Shown: piece after piece, positions 1 to 9,661 of the stretch
Numbering within the stretch: position 1 is the stretch's first letter
Layout of the letters: each line of letters opens with the position of its first letter
Assembly (NCBI GenBank): GCA_024642565.1
Contig: JAHEAV010000012.1
Location: 1-64,000 of the forward strand
Origin: Erythrobacter sp.
Lineage (GTDB): Bacteria > Pseudomonadota > Alphaproteobacteria > Sphingomonadales > Sphingomonadaceae
Direction: 5' to 3'
Length of the DNA: 64,000 nt
Notes under the pieces: generated by a model
What the model saw: only the letters and a program-made list of their open reading frames with translations
Databases searched by the model: none
Told to the model about the DNA's origin: nothing
Made by a program: the position numbers and the translations under genes

Positions 1-24
1 ACAATTGCGCTGGCTGGCATTCTT

Positions 25-510
25 GTGACGGTGGTGCTGCAAATGTCCCGGCTTGATCCGAAGATGGACTTCGCCGTGCCGGAACTGGGTTTGCCGCAAC
101 AGGTTGTGGCAGGCGGGGAAACCCGGATCCCTATGGCCGATGACGGACATTTCTGGCTTCGGGCGGAAGTTAACGGGGTTCCGGTCGCCTTCATGATCGA
201 CACCGGGGCAACGCTGACCGCCGTATCGAGCGATGTGGCTGTGCAAGCGGGACTGAAGCCGCGCCGCGGCGGGATACCGATCATGCTGGATACGGCCAAT
301 GGCACGATTGCAGCTCAGGTCGTCACGATCGGCACCATGCGCTTCGGCAATATCGAGACAAGCGGCCTCGATGCGGTAACCGCCGACAATTTCCGCGACA
401 CCAATGTTATCGGGATGAATCTTCTTTCACGGCTCAAAGGTTGGCGGGTGGAAGACAATACGATGATCCTGGTTCCCAAAGTGCCGCTGGCAGCCGCTGG
501 CGAGGGATAG
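25..510 (+). CDS. Retropepsin-like clan AA aspartic protease (TIGR02281-type); true start may lie upstream of the window
   Basis: ORF with FMIDTGATLTAVS active-site motif and C-terminal NVIGMNLLSRLKGWRVEDNTMIL. Confidence 0.8.
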   Translation: MTVVLQMSRLDPKMDFAVPELGLPQQVVAGGETRIPMADDGHFWLRAEVNGVPVAFMIDTGATLTAVSSDVAVQAGLKPRRGGIPIMLDTANGTIAAQVVTIGTMRFGNIETSGLDAVTADNFRDTNVIGMNLLSRLKGWRVEDNTMILVPKVPLAAAGEG

Positions 511-557
511 CGGCGGCTCTCTTGCCGTAACCGCCGCAAAGGTGCATCACGCTGCCC

Positions 558-1358
558 ATGACCAAATCCACAAAATTTGCCCGCTTCGCCCTCTATCTCT
601 CGCTAGCCCTGGTGGCCTGGTTCGCCATTGCTGCGTTCGGTCCCAAGTTTGGGCTGTTCAGCTGGAAAATCGGCTTTGGTGTGATGACCGCCGGATATGG
701 CATCTGGTTGATCGGTGCCTGCGCCTTGGTGGCGGTGGTGGCACTGGTTTCGACCTTGATAAAGGCACCGCGCAAGGGCTGGGTTCTGGCGCTGGTGGCG
801 CTGGCGATCCCCGCCGGGTTTTTCCTCGCATTGGCAGGGGTTCAGCAAAAAGCCGCAAGTGTTCCCTTGATCCATGATGTTGCCACAGACCTGGCCGATC
901 CACCGCTGTTTTCGGACGAAGTCTTGGCTTTGCGGCAATCGGTCGATGCCAATCCGATTACCGACTTCACAACACCGCTCAACCAGTTTGCCATGTGGCA
1001 GAATCCGCGTTTTTCATCGGTTGGTACAGCCAGCGCGGGGGAGTTAATCGCGAAAGCCTATCCGGGGCTTGAGCCGGTTGCATTGGCAGCCGCTCCGGTG
1101 GATGCCCTGGCCGTGGTCGCAGCGGCAATGCGCAGCGAAGGGCTGCAGGATGTTGCGGTGGATGAAGCGTCCGGCACGGTTTCCGGTGTGGCCGAAATCT
1201 TCCTTTATGGTTTCAAGGATGATGTGGTGGCCCGCGTACGGCCGGGCAAGACTGGTGGCAGTGTGGTTGATTTCCGCTCCACCTCGCGCGTGGGCGTCAG
1301 CGATCTTGGCGTGAATGCCCAGCGCGTAGAGCGCCTGATCGCGGATATCCGCCGGTAA
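558..1358 (+). CDS. DUF1499 domain-containing membrane protein
   Basis: N-terminal TM segments; C-terminal VDFRSTSRVGVSDLGVNAQRVERLIADI typical of DUF1499. Confidence 0.75.
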   Translation: MTKSTKFARFALYLSLALVAWFAIAAFGPKFGLFSWKIGFGVMTAGYGIWLIGACALVAVVALVSTLIKAPRKGWVLALVALAIPAGFFLALAGVQQKAASVPLIHDVATDLADPPLFSDEVLALRQSVDANPITDFTTPLNQFAMWQNPRFSSVGTASAGELIAKAYPGLEPVALAAAPVDALAVVAAAMRSEGLQDVAVDEASGTVSGVAEIFLYGFKDDVVARVRPGKTGGSVVDFRSTSRVGVSDLGVNAQRVERLIADIRR

Positions 1359-1386
1359 TCCGCACGCGCTGATTGCGATGTAAGGA

Positions 1387-1461
1387 TGGCTGGGGTGGCA
1401 GGATTCGAACCTGCGCATGCCGGTACCAAAAACCAGTGCCTTACCACTTGGCTACACCCCA
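1387..1461 (-). tRNA. tRNA-Gln (anticodon UUG), CCA encoded
   Basis: Minus strand reads TGGGGTGTAGCCAAGTGGTAAGGCACTGGTTTTTGGTACCGG...GGTTCGAATCCTGCCACCCCAGCCA; acceptor stem, T-loop and CTGGT/ACCGG anticodon stem with TTG anticodon. Confidence 0.95.
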
Positions 1462-1531
1462 GCAGCGCCCACCGCAGCGGACGCGGGCCTCATATAGCGC
1501 CCGCGCCGCGGAAGGGAAGGGGGATTGGCAC

Positions 1532-2440
1532 CTATTCCTTGGGCTTCTCCACTTCGCCGCGCGCAATGCGCTGATCGAGCGTGTTGGTGGCGAAATCCTT
1601 GGCAGAATGCCGTTCATGCAATTGTTCGGACGGATCACCGAAAGCGCGGTTGACCATCCGTGCGCGTTTGACGGCCGGACGGGCGGCAATGTCTTCTACC
1701 CAGCGCGCCACCGCCTCATATTCATGGATCGACAGGAATTTGGCCGCTTCGCCGTAAATATTCCCGGAAACAAACGGCGCAAACCACGGGAATGTGGCCA
1801 TGTCAGCAATCGTGTAATCGTCACCGCCGAGAAAGCGCGTCTCTTTCAGCCGGTTGTTGGCGACATCGAAAAGGCGTTTGGTTTCCATCGCATAACGATT
1901 GATCGGATATTCGTATTTTTCCGGCGCATAGGCATAGAAATGGCCAAAGCCGCCGCCAATGAAGGGGGCACTGCCCACTTGCCAGAACAGCCAGCTCAGC
2001 ACTTCTGCGCGCGGGGCGGTGGCGGTGGGCAGGAAGGCACCGAATTTCTCCGCCATGTGCATCAAAATTGCCCCGCTTTCGAACACCCGAATGGCGGCCC
2101 CGCCGCTTTGCACGTTACTGCGATCGACCAGGGCGGGGATCTTGGAATTGGGATTGATATCGACAAAGCCGCTGGTGAACTGATCACCGCCGCCGATATT
2201 GATTAGCCAGGCATCATATTCGGCATCGCTGTGCCCGGCTTCGAGAAGCTCTTCGAAAATCAAATTGGCCTTGACCCCGTTCGGCGTGGCGAGCGAATAA
2301 AGCTGGTAGGGATGCGTGCCGACTGGCAGCTCTTTTTCGGTCTGTGCGCCCGCGGTAGGCCGGTTGATATTGGCAAAACGCCCACCGTTTTCGGTATCAA
2401 ATGTCCAGACTTCCGGCGGGGTATAGGTTGTGTCGGCCAT
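1532..2440 (-). CDS. yghU: Glutathione-dependent disulfide-bond oxidoreductase / glutathione S-transferase, YghU-like
   Basis: MADTTYTPPEVWTFDTENGGRFANINRPTAGAQTEKELPVGTHPYQLYSLATPNGVK; start chosen at 2440 rather than the longer ORF start. Confidence 0.88.
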   Translation of the reverse strand: MADTTYTPPEVWTFDTENGGRFANINRPTAGAQTEKELPVGTHPYQLYSLATPNGVKANLIFEELLEAGHSDAEYDAWLINIGGGDQFTSGFVDINPNSKIPALVDRSNVQSGGAAIRVFESGAILMHMAEKFGAFLPTATAPRAEVLSWLFWQVGSAPFIGGGFGHFYAYAPEKYEYPINRYAMETKRLFDVANNRLKETRFLGGDDYTIADMATFPWFAPFVSGNIYGEAAKFLSIHEYEAVARWVEDIAARPAVKRARMVNRAFGDPSEQLHERHSAKDFATNTLDQRIARGEVEKPKE

Positions 2441-2548
2441 CGCGGTTCCCTCTGCGTTGATCATGTGTCGGTGAATTAGGTGGAGGCTGCACCTTGCCGG
2501 GACAAGGCAATTGTTGGTTTGCGGCACAGAAGCGGATCTTGCCAAACG

Positions 2549-2565
2549 GTATCCTTTTGGGATAC
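2549..2565. promoter_or_regulatory. Perfect inverted repeat GTATCC-TTTTG-GGATAC, candidate operator upstream of HTH-nadE
   Basis: 6-bp perfect arms, 5-nt spacer, ending 9 bp before the ATG at 2575. Confidence 0.5.
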
Positions 2566-2574
2566 TGCAGTGTC

Positions 2575-4890
2575 ATGCACAAGGCTGGTATCAGGATTCG
2601 CGCATTTCGCGAGGCGCATGACCCGCCCCTGTCAGCGGGCGAATTTGGCGAACGGTTCGGCGCGCCGCAGCCATGGCCCAGCCGCACAGTCTATGGCTGG
2701 GAAGTAAAAGGTAAAATTCCCCGTCCAGCGGTACAGAAGCGGCTGGCGGAACTGGGAATTTGCGATGCGCAGGATTGGCTCGAACCCGCCGGGTCGGAAA
2801 CAGTAAACCACGATAAGGCCGCAGAAGCGATGCACGTCAAAACCCCTGCGTTTCATTCCATCCATCGCCATGGCTTCGTGCGGGTCGCCAGCGCGACACC
2901 GGCTGTACGCACGGCCGATGTTGCCTTCAACACTGCGGCAATACTGGAACAGGCGAACGCGGCGCATCACGCGCATGTCGATCTGGTGGTCTTTCCGGAA
3001 TTATGCGTTTCGTCCTACGCGCTCGATGACCTTTTGCTGCAATCGGCATTGCTGGATTCCGTGGAGGCGGCGCTGGGAACTCTGGCTGCGGCCAGTGCCG
3101 AACTTTCTCCGGTTCTGCTGGTTGGCGCGCCGCTTCGGCGGGGCGGGCGGGTTTATAATTGTGCCTTGGCGATCGCGGGTGGCCAAATCCTGGGCGTAGT
3201 TCCCAAGAGCTTTCTTCCCAATTACCGTGAATATTATGAAAAGCGCTGGTTCGCCAACGGTCGGCAAATCCAGGGTTTGACCATCGGTGTGGATGGGCAG
3301 CAGGTCCCCTTTGGGACCGATTTGATTTTTGCTGCCAGCAATCTGCCCGGTTTCACCTTCCATATCGAAATTTGCGAGGATTACTGGGCGCCAATCCCGC
3401 CATCCAGCGAGGGCGCGTTGGCCGGGGCAGTGATCCTGACCAATCTTTCTGCGTCCAATGTTACTATCGGCAAATCGGATGAACGCCATTTGCTGGCCCG
3501 CGCCCAATCAAGCCGAGCGGTCGCCGCCTATGTCTATTCTGCCAGCGGTCACGGTGAAAGTACCACCGATCTGGCCTGGGATGGGCAGGGCATGATTTAT
3601 GAGTTGGGGGATTTGCTGGCCGAAAGCGAACGGTTCGCTCTCCGCCCTGAACTCAGTATCGCCGATGTCGATTGCGACCGTATTCTGGGTGAACGAATGC
3701 GGATGCAGACGTTCAACGATGCCGCGGAACATGCAGGGCGGCCCGAAGACCGCTTTCGCACTATTGCTTTCGAACATTGTATTTGCAGCGCGGATATTGG
3801 CCTGATCCGCCCGCTGCGCCGCTTTCCCTTTGTCCCCAACCGCGCCGACCGGCTCGATGCGGATTGCTACGAGGCGTTCAATATCCAGGTCGATGGCCTG
3901 ATGCGGCGCATCGAAGCAACGCGGGCGAAAAGCGTGGTCATCGGCATTTCGGGCGGATTGGACAGCACCCACGCGCTGATTGTGGCGGCGAAGACCTGCG
4001 ACCGGATGGGCCTGCCGCGCAGCTTCATCCGCGGTTATACCATGCCAGGGTTTGGCACGACCGAGGGCACCCGATCCAATGCCTGGAAGCTGATGGAAGC
4101 CATGGGTATCACGGCGCAGGAAATCGATATCAAACCTGCGGCAACCAAGATGCTGCAGGATATCGGCCATGATTTCGCGGACGGCCACCCGGTTTTTGAC
4201 ACAGTATTCGAAAATGTGCAGGCCGGTATGCGGACCGATTACCTGTTTCGCCTGTCCGGACAGCACAGGGGATTTGTGATTGGCACCGGCGATCTCAGTG
4301 AATTGGCTTTGGGCTGGTGCACATACGGGGTCGGAGACCAGATGAGCCATTACGGCGTAAATGCCGGTGTGCCCAAAACACTGATTCAATATTTGATCCG
4401 CTGGGCCACTACGACGGGTCAGTTCGATGCGGCGACAGACGCTGTACTGCTGTCAATCCTTGCCACAGAAATCAGCCCGGAACTGGTGCCGGTAGGGGCC
4501 GATGGGGCGGTACAAAGCACCGAAGATATGGTCGGCCCATACGAATTGAACGATTTTTTCCTGCACCATGTGATCCGCTTCGGCCAGCGCCCGTCAAAGG
4601 TTGCGTTCCTTGCCTGGCATGCCTGGCGCGATGCCCGGGAAGGGCAATGGCCTGCCGGTTTTCCGGAAGCCAAGAAGAACCAGTATGATCTCGCGACTAT
4701 CCGCGATTGGCTGGAGAAATTCCTCCAGCGCTTTTTTGGCTTTAGCCAATTCAAACGCAGCGCGTTGCCGAATGGGCCAAAAGTCAGTTCAGGCGGTGCC
4801 TTGAGCCCACGTGGCGACTGGCGTGCCCCGAGCGACGCGGTGGCCGATCTCTGGCTGAAGGAATTGCGGGACAATGTTCCCGCTTCCTAA
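2575..4890 (+). CDS. nadE: Glutamine-hydrolysing NAD+ synthase with an in-frame N-terminal HTH-like domain (alternative internal start at 2830)
   Basis: C-N hydrolase domain (FPELCVSSYALDD, EICEDYW) plus NAD synthase P-loop SGGLDSTHAL; about 85 upstream residues in the same open frame resemble an HTH protein. Confidence 0.9.
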   Translation: MHKAGIRIRAFREAHDPPLSAGEFGERFGAPQPWPSRTVYGWEVKGKIPRPAVQKRLAELGICDAQDWLEPAGSETVNHDKAAEAMHVKTPAFHSIHRHGFVRVASATPAVRTADVAFNTAAILEQANAAHHAHVDLVVFPELCVSSYALDDLLLQSALLDSVEAALGTLAAASAELSPVLLVGAPLRRGGRVYNCALAIAGGQILGVVPKSFLPNYREYYEKRWFANGRQIQGLTIGVDGQQVPFGTDLIFAASNLPGFTFHIEICEDYWAPIPPSSEGALAGAVILTNLSASNVTIGKSDERHLLARAQSSRAVAAYVYSASGHGESTTDLAWDGQGMIYELGDLLAESERFALRPELSIADVDCDRILGERMRMQTFNDAAEHAGRPEDRFRTIAFEHCICSADIGLIRPLRRFPFVPNRADRLDADCYEAFNIQVDGLMRRIEATRAKSVVIGISGGLDSTHALIVAAKTCDRMGLPRSFIRGYTMPGFGTTEGTRSNAWKLMEAMGITAQEIDIKPAATKMLQDIGHDFADGHPVFDTVFENVQAGMRTDYLFRLSGQHRGFVIGTGDLSELALGWCTYGVGDQMSHYGVNAGVPKTLIQYLIRWATTTGQFDAATDAVLLSILATEISPELVPVGADGAVQSTEDMVGPYELNDFFLHHVIRFGQRPSKVAFLAWHAWRDAREGQWPAGFPEAKKNQYDLATIRDWLEKFLQRFFGFSQFKRSALPNGPKVSSGGALSPRGDWRAPSDAVADLWLKELRDNVPAS

Positions 4891-4955
4891 GCCAATGATT
4901 GGCAATCTCTCCATGCTGCTGTATCCCGACTGCTAATTACACGGAGATACCATCG

Positions 4956-5546
4956 ATGACCTTTGGTTCGACCGCGATGGTCACGCGCCTTGCAGGTATG
5001 GCGGCGGCGGTGGCCCTTTGCGCCGGTCATGCCCAGGCGCAATTCGGTGGAATCAAGATCCCCTTGCCCAGCGCTTCCAGCAATTCGTCCACTTCCGATG
5101 GTTGCCCAAAGGGCAAGAAAAAGAGCGCCGGTTCTTCGATATTTGGCAGTGTGCTGGGGCAAGTGGCTGGCAATGCGGCAAGCCGCGCCGGTGTTTCCAG
5201 CTGGGTGCCGATCTCCGAAGTTTCGGATCAATTGACCAACGCAATTGCTTGCCGGCTCGATCCCGAAGAACAGAAACAGGCCGCGCAGGCTACATTGGAG
5301 GCAACACGTAGCGATGTTGCCATCACCGATGCCGCGCCTGATGTCGGCTCCACTTCTACCTGGACATCGAACACGCGCGAGGATGTGTCTGGCAGTTCGA
5401 CTGTCGTTGCGCGCAATGATGATGAAGCGACCGGCCTGCAGTGCATCACGGTGACCGATGTCATTATTGTAAAGGGTGAGGAAACCACGGCGAATAAGCG
5501 CATGTGCCGGGTGCCGGGATCGGCACGCTATTCGCTGGCAGCATGA
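4956..5546 (+). CDS. Hypothetical secreted protein
   Basis: MTFGSTAMVTRLAGMAAAVALCAGHAQAQ signal peptide; no family recognised. Confidence 0.65.
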   Translation: MTFGSTAMVTRLAGMAAAVALCAGHAQAQFGGIKIPLPSASSNSSTSDGCPKGKKKSAGSSIFGSVLGQVAGNAASRAGVSSWVPISEVSDQLTNAIACRLDPEEQKQAAQATLEATRSDVAITDAAPDVGSTSTWTSNTREDVSGSSTVVARNDDEATGLQCITVTDVIIVKGEETTANKRMCRVPGSARYSLAA

Positions 5547-6250
5547 GAACGCCGCTTCGTCCCGTTTTTCTGGTGGCCGTGCTGGTACTGCTTTGCGGTG
5601 CTGCAAGAATGGACCCGGCCAGCCCGACGTGTCCTGCCGATCCGGATTGGGGCCCGGCAACGCCAATGGTGCTGACTGCGGCCGACCGCGCGGGCAAACA
5701 TGTATTGATTGCCGATGGCATCATCGATGCGACCCTGCCGCAACGCATGGGAGCGGCCATTTCTGCGGACGAGCGGATCGAGGAAATCTGGCTGCGTTCG
5801 CGGGGCGGCGATGCGCGGGCCGGCAATGCCGCTGGCAAGATCATCCGGTCCTATCCCGGCATGGTCACCCGAATCCCGGCTGGCTGGACCTGTTTTTCAT
5901 CCTGCAACTTCGTCTTCATGGGCGGTGATCGGCGCTTCGTGGACAAGGGCGGGAACTTCATGGTCCACATGTTTACCTATACCGGCCAACGCGATGTTAT
6001 CGACAGCGCGGTAAAGGATGGCAGCGAAGGCACGACCCAGTTGATTGGCGAAATCGAGCAGGCCAGCGCGCTTTTGGCGAGCGAGGACAATGATTTTCTG
6101 ATCCGCATGGGTATCAGCCGGCGCCTGCTGACCGATATCATGTACCAGCAATCGGCCACCGGCGGGGAAAACAAAAAAGGCCAGCGCTATTGCCTGAGTC
6201 AGGATGAAGCGCGCGAATACAACGTCATGCCGGTTGAGCGGCGGGAATAG
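5543..6250 (+). CDS. Periplasmic/secreted ClpP-crotonase-like protein (COG3904-like)
   Basis: ATGA overlap with preceding gene; IWLRSRGGDARAGNAAGKIIR...GWTCFSSCNFVFMGG pattern. Confidence 0.65.
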   Translation: MRTPLRPVFLVAVLVLLCGAARMDPASPTCPADPDWGPATPMVLTAADRAGKHVLIADGIIDATLPQRMGAAISADERIEEIWLRSRGGDARAGNAAGKIIRSYPGMVTRIPAGWTCFSSCNFVFMGGDRRFVDKGGNFMVHMFTYTGQRDVIDSAVKDGSEGTTQLIGEIEQASALLASEDNDFLIRMGISRRLLTDIMYQQSATGGENKKGQRYCLSQDEAREYNVMPVERRE

Positions 6251-6261
6251 GGGTAGGGTAT

Positions 6262-7164
6262 TTGACTTCCGAACGCCTGCCTGCGCGCAGCTTTCTGTTG
6301 CTGGTTGCGGTCTGCTTCCTGTGGTCGCTGAATGTCGTAATCAGCAAATTGGTGGTGGGCGATCTGGGGGTGCCGCCGCTGTTTTATGCCGCTGCCCGTT
6401 CGGTAATCGTGGTGGCAGTCCTGGCGGCTTATCTTCGCCCGCTGCCGCGCCAATGGTGGCAGGCGATGCTCTGCGGCCTGGCGATTAGTGGCGGTTCCTT
6501 TTCCCTGCTGTTTATTGGCCTGAAATCCGCCAGCCCTTCGTCGGCTGCCATCGTCAGCCTGTCCGGCGCACCGCTGACGGTGCTGTTCGCGATCATGTTA
6601 TTGGGCGAGGAAGTCCGCTGGCGGCGCGGATTGGGGATCGCGCTGACCTTTGCAGGGGTGATGGTTGCCATTGCTTCCCCGTCCGCCTGGCAATCGGGGC
6701 CAGGTTTGCTGTTTGTCGGGGCATCTGCGGTTGTTGGCGCGCTAGGTTCCGTCTTTGTCAAACGGATCGAGATTACTTCGATAAGCCTGCAGGCGTGGGC
6801 GGGATTGTCTTCCAGCCTGATGCTGGTGCCGCTCACACTGGTTATGGAACAAGGTCAGTTCGCCGCAGTGGCCGCCGCCCCATGGGAATTTGCCGCCTGT
6901 TTGTTGTTTTCAGCGATCGTCGTGTCGGTTGGCGCACACACATTCTATTTCAAGCTGCTTCAGAGGCATGATGCCAATCTGATTGCTCCGCTGACGTTGA
7001 TGACCCCGCTGTTCACAATCCTGCTGGGGGCGCTGGTAACGGGTGACGAGATCGGGGTTACCTTGCTTCTGGGCGGTGCCCTTGCGGCGGCGGGTGTGCT
7101 GGTCATTCTGGTCAGGCCAAGCAAGACCTTCGCAAAATTCCTGCTGGTCCGCCCGCGCCTGTAG
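6262..7164 (+). CDS. DMT/EamA family transporter
   Basis: Ten hydrophobic segments, FWLLVAVCFLWSLNVVISK-like N-terminus; TTG start. Confidence 0.85.
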   Translation: MTSERLPARSFLLLVAVCFLWSLNVVISKLVVGDLGVPPLFYAAARSVIVVAVLAAYLRPLPRQWWQAMLCGLAISGGSFSLLFIGLKSASPSSAAIVSLSGAPLTVLFAIMLLGEEVRWRRGLGIALTFAGVMVAIASPSAWQSGPGLLFVGASAVVGALGSVFVKRIEITSISLQAWAGLSSSLMLVPLTLVMEQGQFAAVAAAPWEFAACLLFSAIVVSVGAHTFYFKLLQRHDANLIAPLTLMTPLFTILLGALVTGDEIGVTLLLGGALAAAGVLVILVRPSKTFAKFLLVRPRL

Positions 7165-7204
7165 GGCAATCCCTAAGAAATCCGGGCAGACCAGCACAGC
7201 TCCG

Positions 7205-7798
7205 TCAGGCTGCCAGTTGCTCCAGTCTCTGGGCAGCGTCCTCGATTTTCGCTTCGCCATCATTGCCCATGATCCCGTCGGCAGCGACGAGTTCAACGTC
7301 ACGGACACCCAGGAAGCCGAGGAAATGCCGCAGCCATGGTGTCATGAAATCGGCCGCACCTCCGACCGGAGTTCCGCCTGACGCGACGACGACATAGGCC
7401 CTTTTGCCTTCCAGCAGCCCCACCGGACCGTTGGCGGTATAGTGGAAGGTGGTGCCGGCGCGGGCAACCAGATCCGCCCAGGCCTTGACCGTGGCCGGCA
7501 CCGAGAAATTATACATTGGCACACCAAACACGACCGTGTCGGCAGCGATTAGTTCTGCAATCAATTCGTCCGAAATGGCGGCAAGCTGTTGTTGCACGGA
7601 AGTGCGCTCATCACTCGGCGTGCCATTGGCAGCAAAGAGTTGGGCGTCGATATAGGGCAGGGTATTGGCACTGAGGTCACGGTGGATGATTTCAGCGCCC
7701 CCGTTCCGTGCAAGGCGGTTGACCAGACGGGCACTCAGGCCTCGCGAAACGGATTCATCGTTGCGGATGCTGGCGGTAATATGAAGGATCTTGGACAT
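7205..7798 (-). CDS. azoR: FMN-dependent NADH-azoreductase
   Basis: MSKILHITASIRNDESVSRGLSARLV...VFGVPMYNFSVPATVKAWADLVARAGTTFHYTANGPVGLL. Confidence 0.9.
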   Translation of the reverse strand: MSKILHITASIRNDESVSRGLSARLVNRLARNGGAEIIHRDLSANTLPYIDAQLFAANGTPSDERTSVQQQLAAISDELIAELIAADTVVFGVPMYNFSVPATVKAWADLVARAGTTFHYTANGPVGLLEGKRAYVVVASGGTPVGGAADFMTPWLRHFLGFLGVRDVELVAADGIMGNDGEAKIEDAAQRLEQLAA

Positions 7799-7815
7799 AT
7801 GGGTTACTCCTTGGT

Positions 7816-8514
7816 TCAGGCTGCATCGACCAGCACGAGTTCGGCATCTTCGATGGCGGTGACGGTGATGCGTTCCAGCTGGGTGATGGCGACACCATCG
7901 CGGGCGCTGGCTTCGATATTTTCCACCTGAATCCGGCCCGTGGCAGGCACCAGATAGAGATGGCGGTCGGCGGATGTGTCGTAGGTCACGCTCTCACCAG
8001 CCTTGACTGTAGCGCCCAGCACCCGCGCGTTGGCGCGAATGGGCAGGGCGTGGTCGTCATTGGCAATTCCGCTGGCGAGCGTCACGAATTGGCCTTCGCG
8101 GCTGTCTTTCGGGAATTTGCGCGCATCCCATGTCGGGTTGCCGCCGCGCCGGTCGGGAATGATCCAGATCTGGAACAGGGTGGTGTCTTCGGTTTCCAGA
8201 TTATACTCCGAATGTTGCACCCCGTTACCGGCGCTCATCACCTGCACATCGCCCGCTTCCGTGCGGCCAACATTGTTCATGCTGTCACGATGGGTGATCG
8301 CACCGCTGCGGACATAGGTAATGATTTCCATGTCGCTATGCGGATGGGTCGGGAAGCCGGTTTGCGGTGCGATGGTGTCATCGTTCCAGACGCGCAGCGC
8401 GCCCCAATTTACCCGTGCCGGATCGTGATAATTGGCGAAGGAAAAATGATGATGGGCATCGAGCCAGCCATGATTGGCTGATCCGAGAGTGTTGAAGGGG
8501 CGCAATTCAATCAT
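7816..8514 (-). CDS. Pirin family protein (YhhW/quercetinase-like)
   Basis: MIELRPFNTLGSANHGWLDAHHHFSFANYHDP...GFPTHPHSDMEIITYVRSGAITHRDSMNNVG. Confidence 0.92.
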   Translation of the reverse strand: MIELRPFNTLGSANHGWLDAHHHFSFANYHDPARVNWGALRVWNDDTIAPQTGFPTHPHSDMEIITYVRSGAITHRDSMNNVGRTEAGDVQVMSAGNGVQHSEYNLETEDTTLFQIWIIPDRRGGNPTWDARKFPKDSREGQFVTLASGIANDDHALPIRANARVLGATVKAGESVTYDTSADRHLYLVPATGRIQVENIEASARDGVAITQLERITVTAIEDAELVLVDAA

Positions 8515-8617
8515 CGGGGAAATCCTTGGTTATCGCTTGTCTGGGAGCGAGATAGGATTTGCTCATTGATCAGAAAACTGCGATAAATCGAAGCATAATG
8601 TTCAGATATTCAGAACA

Positions 8618-9544
8618 ATGAGAATTGGTGAGCCCACGCTTGACCAGTTGCGCATCTTCCTGGCGGTAGATGAGATGGGCAGTTTTGGCGGGGCCGCCCG
8701 CCAGATGGGGCGGGCCGTTTCGGCAGTGAGTTACGGCATTGCCCAGATGGAAGCGCAACTCGGCGTATCGCTTTATGCGCGGGAAGGGTCACGCAAACCC
8801 GAACTTACGGCCGCGGGCCGCGGGCTGATGGCCGAAGCGCGCGCGATTATCGATGAAGTCGATGCACTCATCGCCAAGACGCGCAGTATCCATTCCGGCC
8901 TGGAAAGCCGTGTTTCGCTGGTACTTGATGTGATGATGCCTGGCGAAGTGACCGCGCAGGTGTTGCGTGCTTTTAGAGTGCGGTTCCCCACTGTGGAGCT
9001 ACGTCTGAATATTGAAGCGTTGGGAGCCGTTGCCGCATGCCTGCTGGATGGCGATGCGCAGCTGGCAGTGGGCGGGCCAGTAATCGGTGACCTTACGGAT
9101 CTTGAACGCCAGACGATCGGTCAGGTCGAACTGGTGGCCGTGGCATCTCCGGACCATCCCTTGTCGCAGCCTGGAATAATGCCTGGCGAAAGCCGCAAGC
9201 ATTTGCAGCTGGTTCTGTCCGACCGCTCGCCGCTAACCCAAGGGCGCGAGTTTTCCGTGCTAAGCCCGCAAAGCTGGCGATTGGCTGATCTGGGCGCGAA
9301 GCATTCGCTGCTGCGCGAAGGGATTGGCTGGGGTAATATGCCGCGCCATCTGGTCCGGGCGGAGCTGGCCAGTGGGCTGCTGGTCGAACTTGATTTGCCC
9401 GAAAAGCCTGGCGGCAATTATACACTCAGCGCCTTGTGGCGCCGCGATACAAGGCCCGGTCCTGCGACGAGTTGGCTGATTGACGCGCTCAAGGAAGGGT
9501 TGGTCAAATGTGAAGGGATCGACTCTTCCGTTCGCGGTCGCTGA
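8618..9544 (+). CDS. LysR family transcriptional regulator
   Basis: PTLDQLRIFLAVDEMGSFGGAARQMGRAVSAVSYGIAQMEAQLGVSLYAREG HTH; divergent from pirin/azoR. Confidence 0.9.
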   Translation: MRIGEPTLDQLRIFLAVDEMGSFGGAARQMGRAVSAVSYGIAQMEAQLGVSLYAREGSRKPELTAAGRGLMAEARAIIDEVDALIAKTRSIHSGLESRVSLVLDVMMPGEVTAQVLRAFRVRFPTVELRLNIEALGAVAACLLDGDAQLAVGGPVIGDLTDLERQTIGQVELVAVASPDHPLSQPGIMPGESRKHLQLVLSDRSPLTQGREFSVLSPQSWRLADLGAKHSLLREGIGWGNMPRHLVRAELASGLLVELDLPEKPGGNYTLSALWRRDTRPGPATSWLIDALKEGLVKCEGIDSSVRGR

Positions 9545-9661
9545 TTGCCTGAATGCAATCTTGCTGGTGCCGGTAAAACCACCGCCCCGAAAAATCATGC
9601 GTTCGGGATACAATGGGCCTACGGTCGGTTGTAAGACAAAACCCATCACCAGAAAGCATTC

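Noticed and set aside
1373-2206. 277-aa plus-strand ORF across tRNA-Gln and yghU
   Set aside because: Overlaps a tRNA and is antisense to a recognised GST gene.
2494-2574. Upstream extension of the nadE ORF (MPGQGNCWFAAQKRILPNGILLGYCSV)
   Set aside because: Overlaps the promoter/palindrome region; the start at 2575 fits the HTH domain better.
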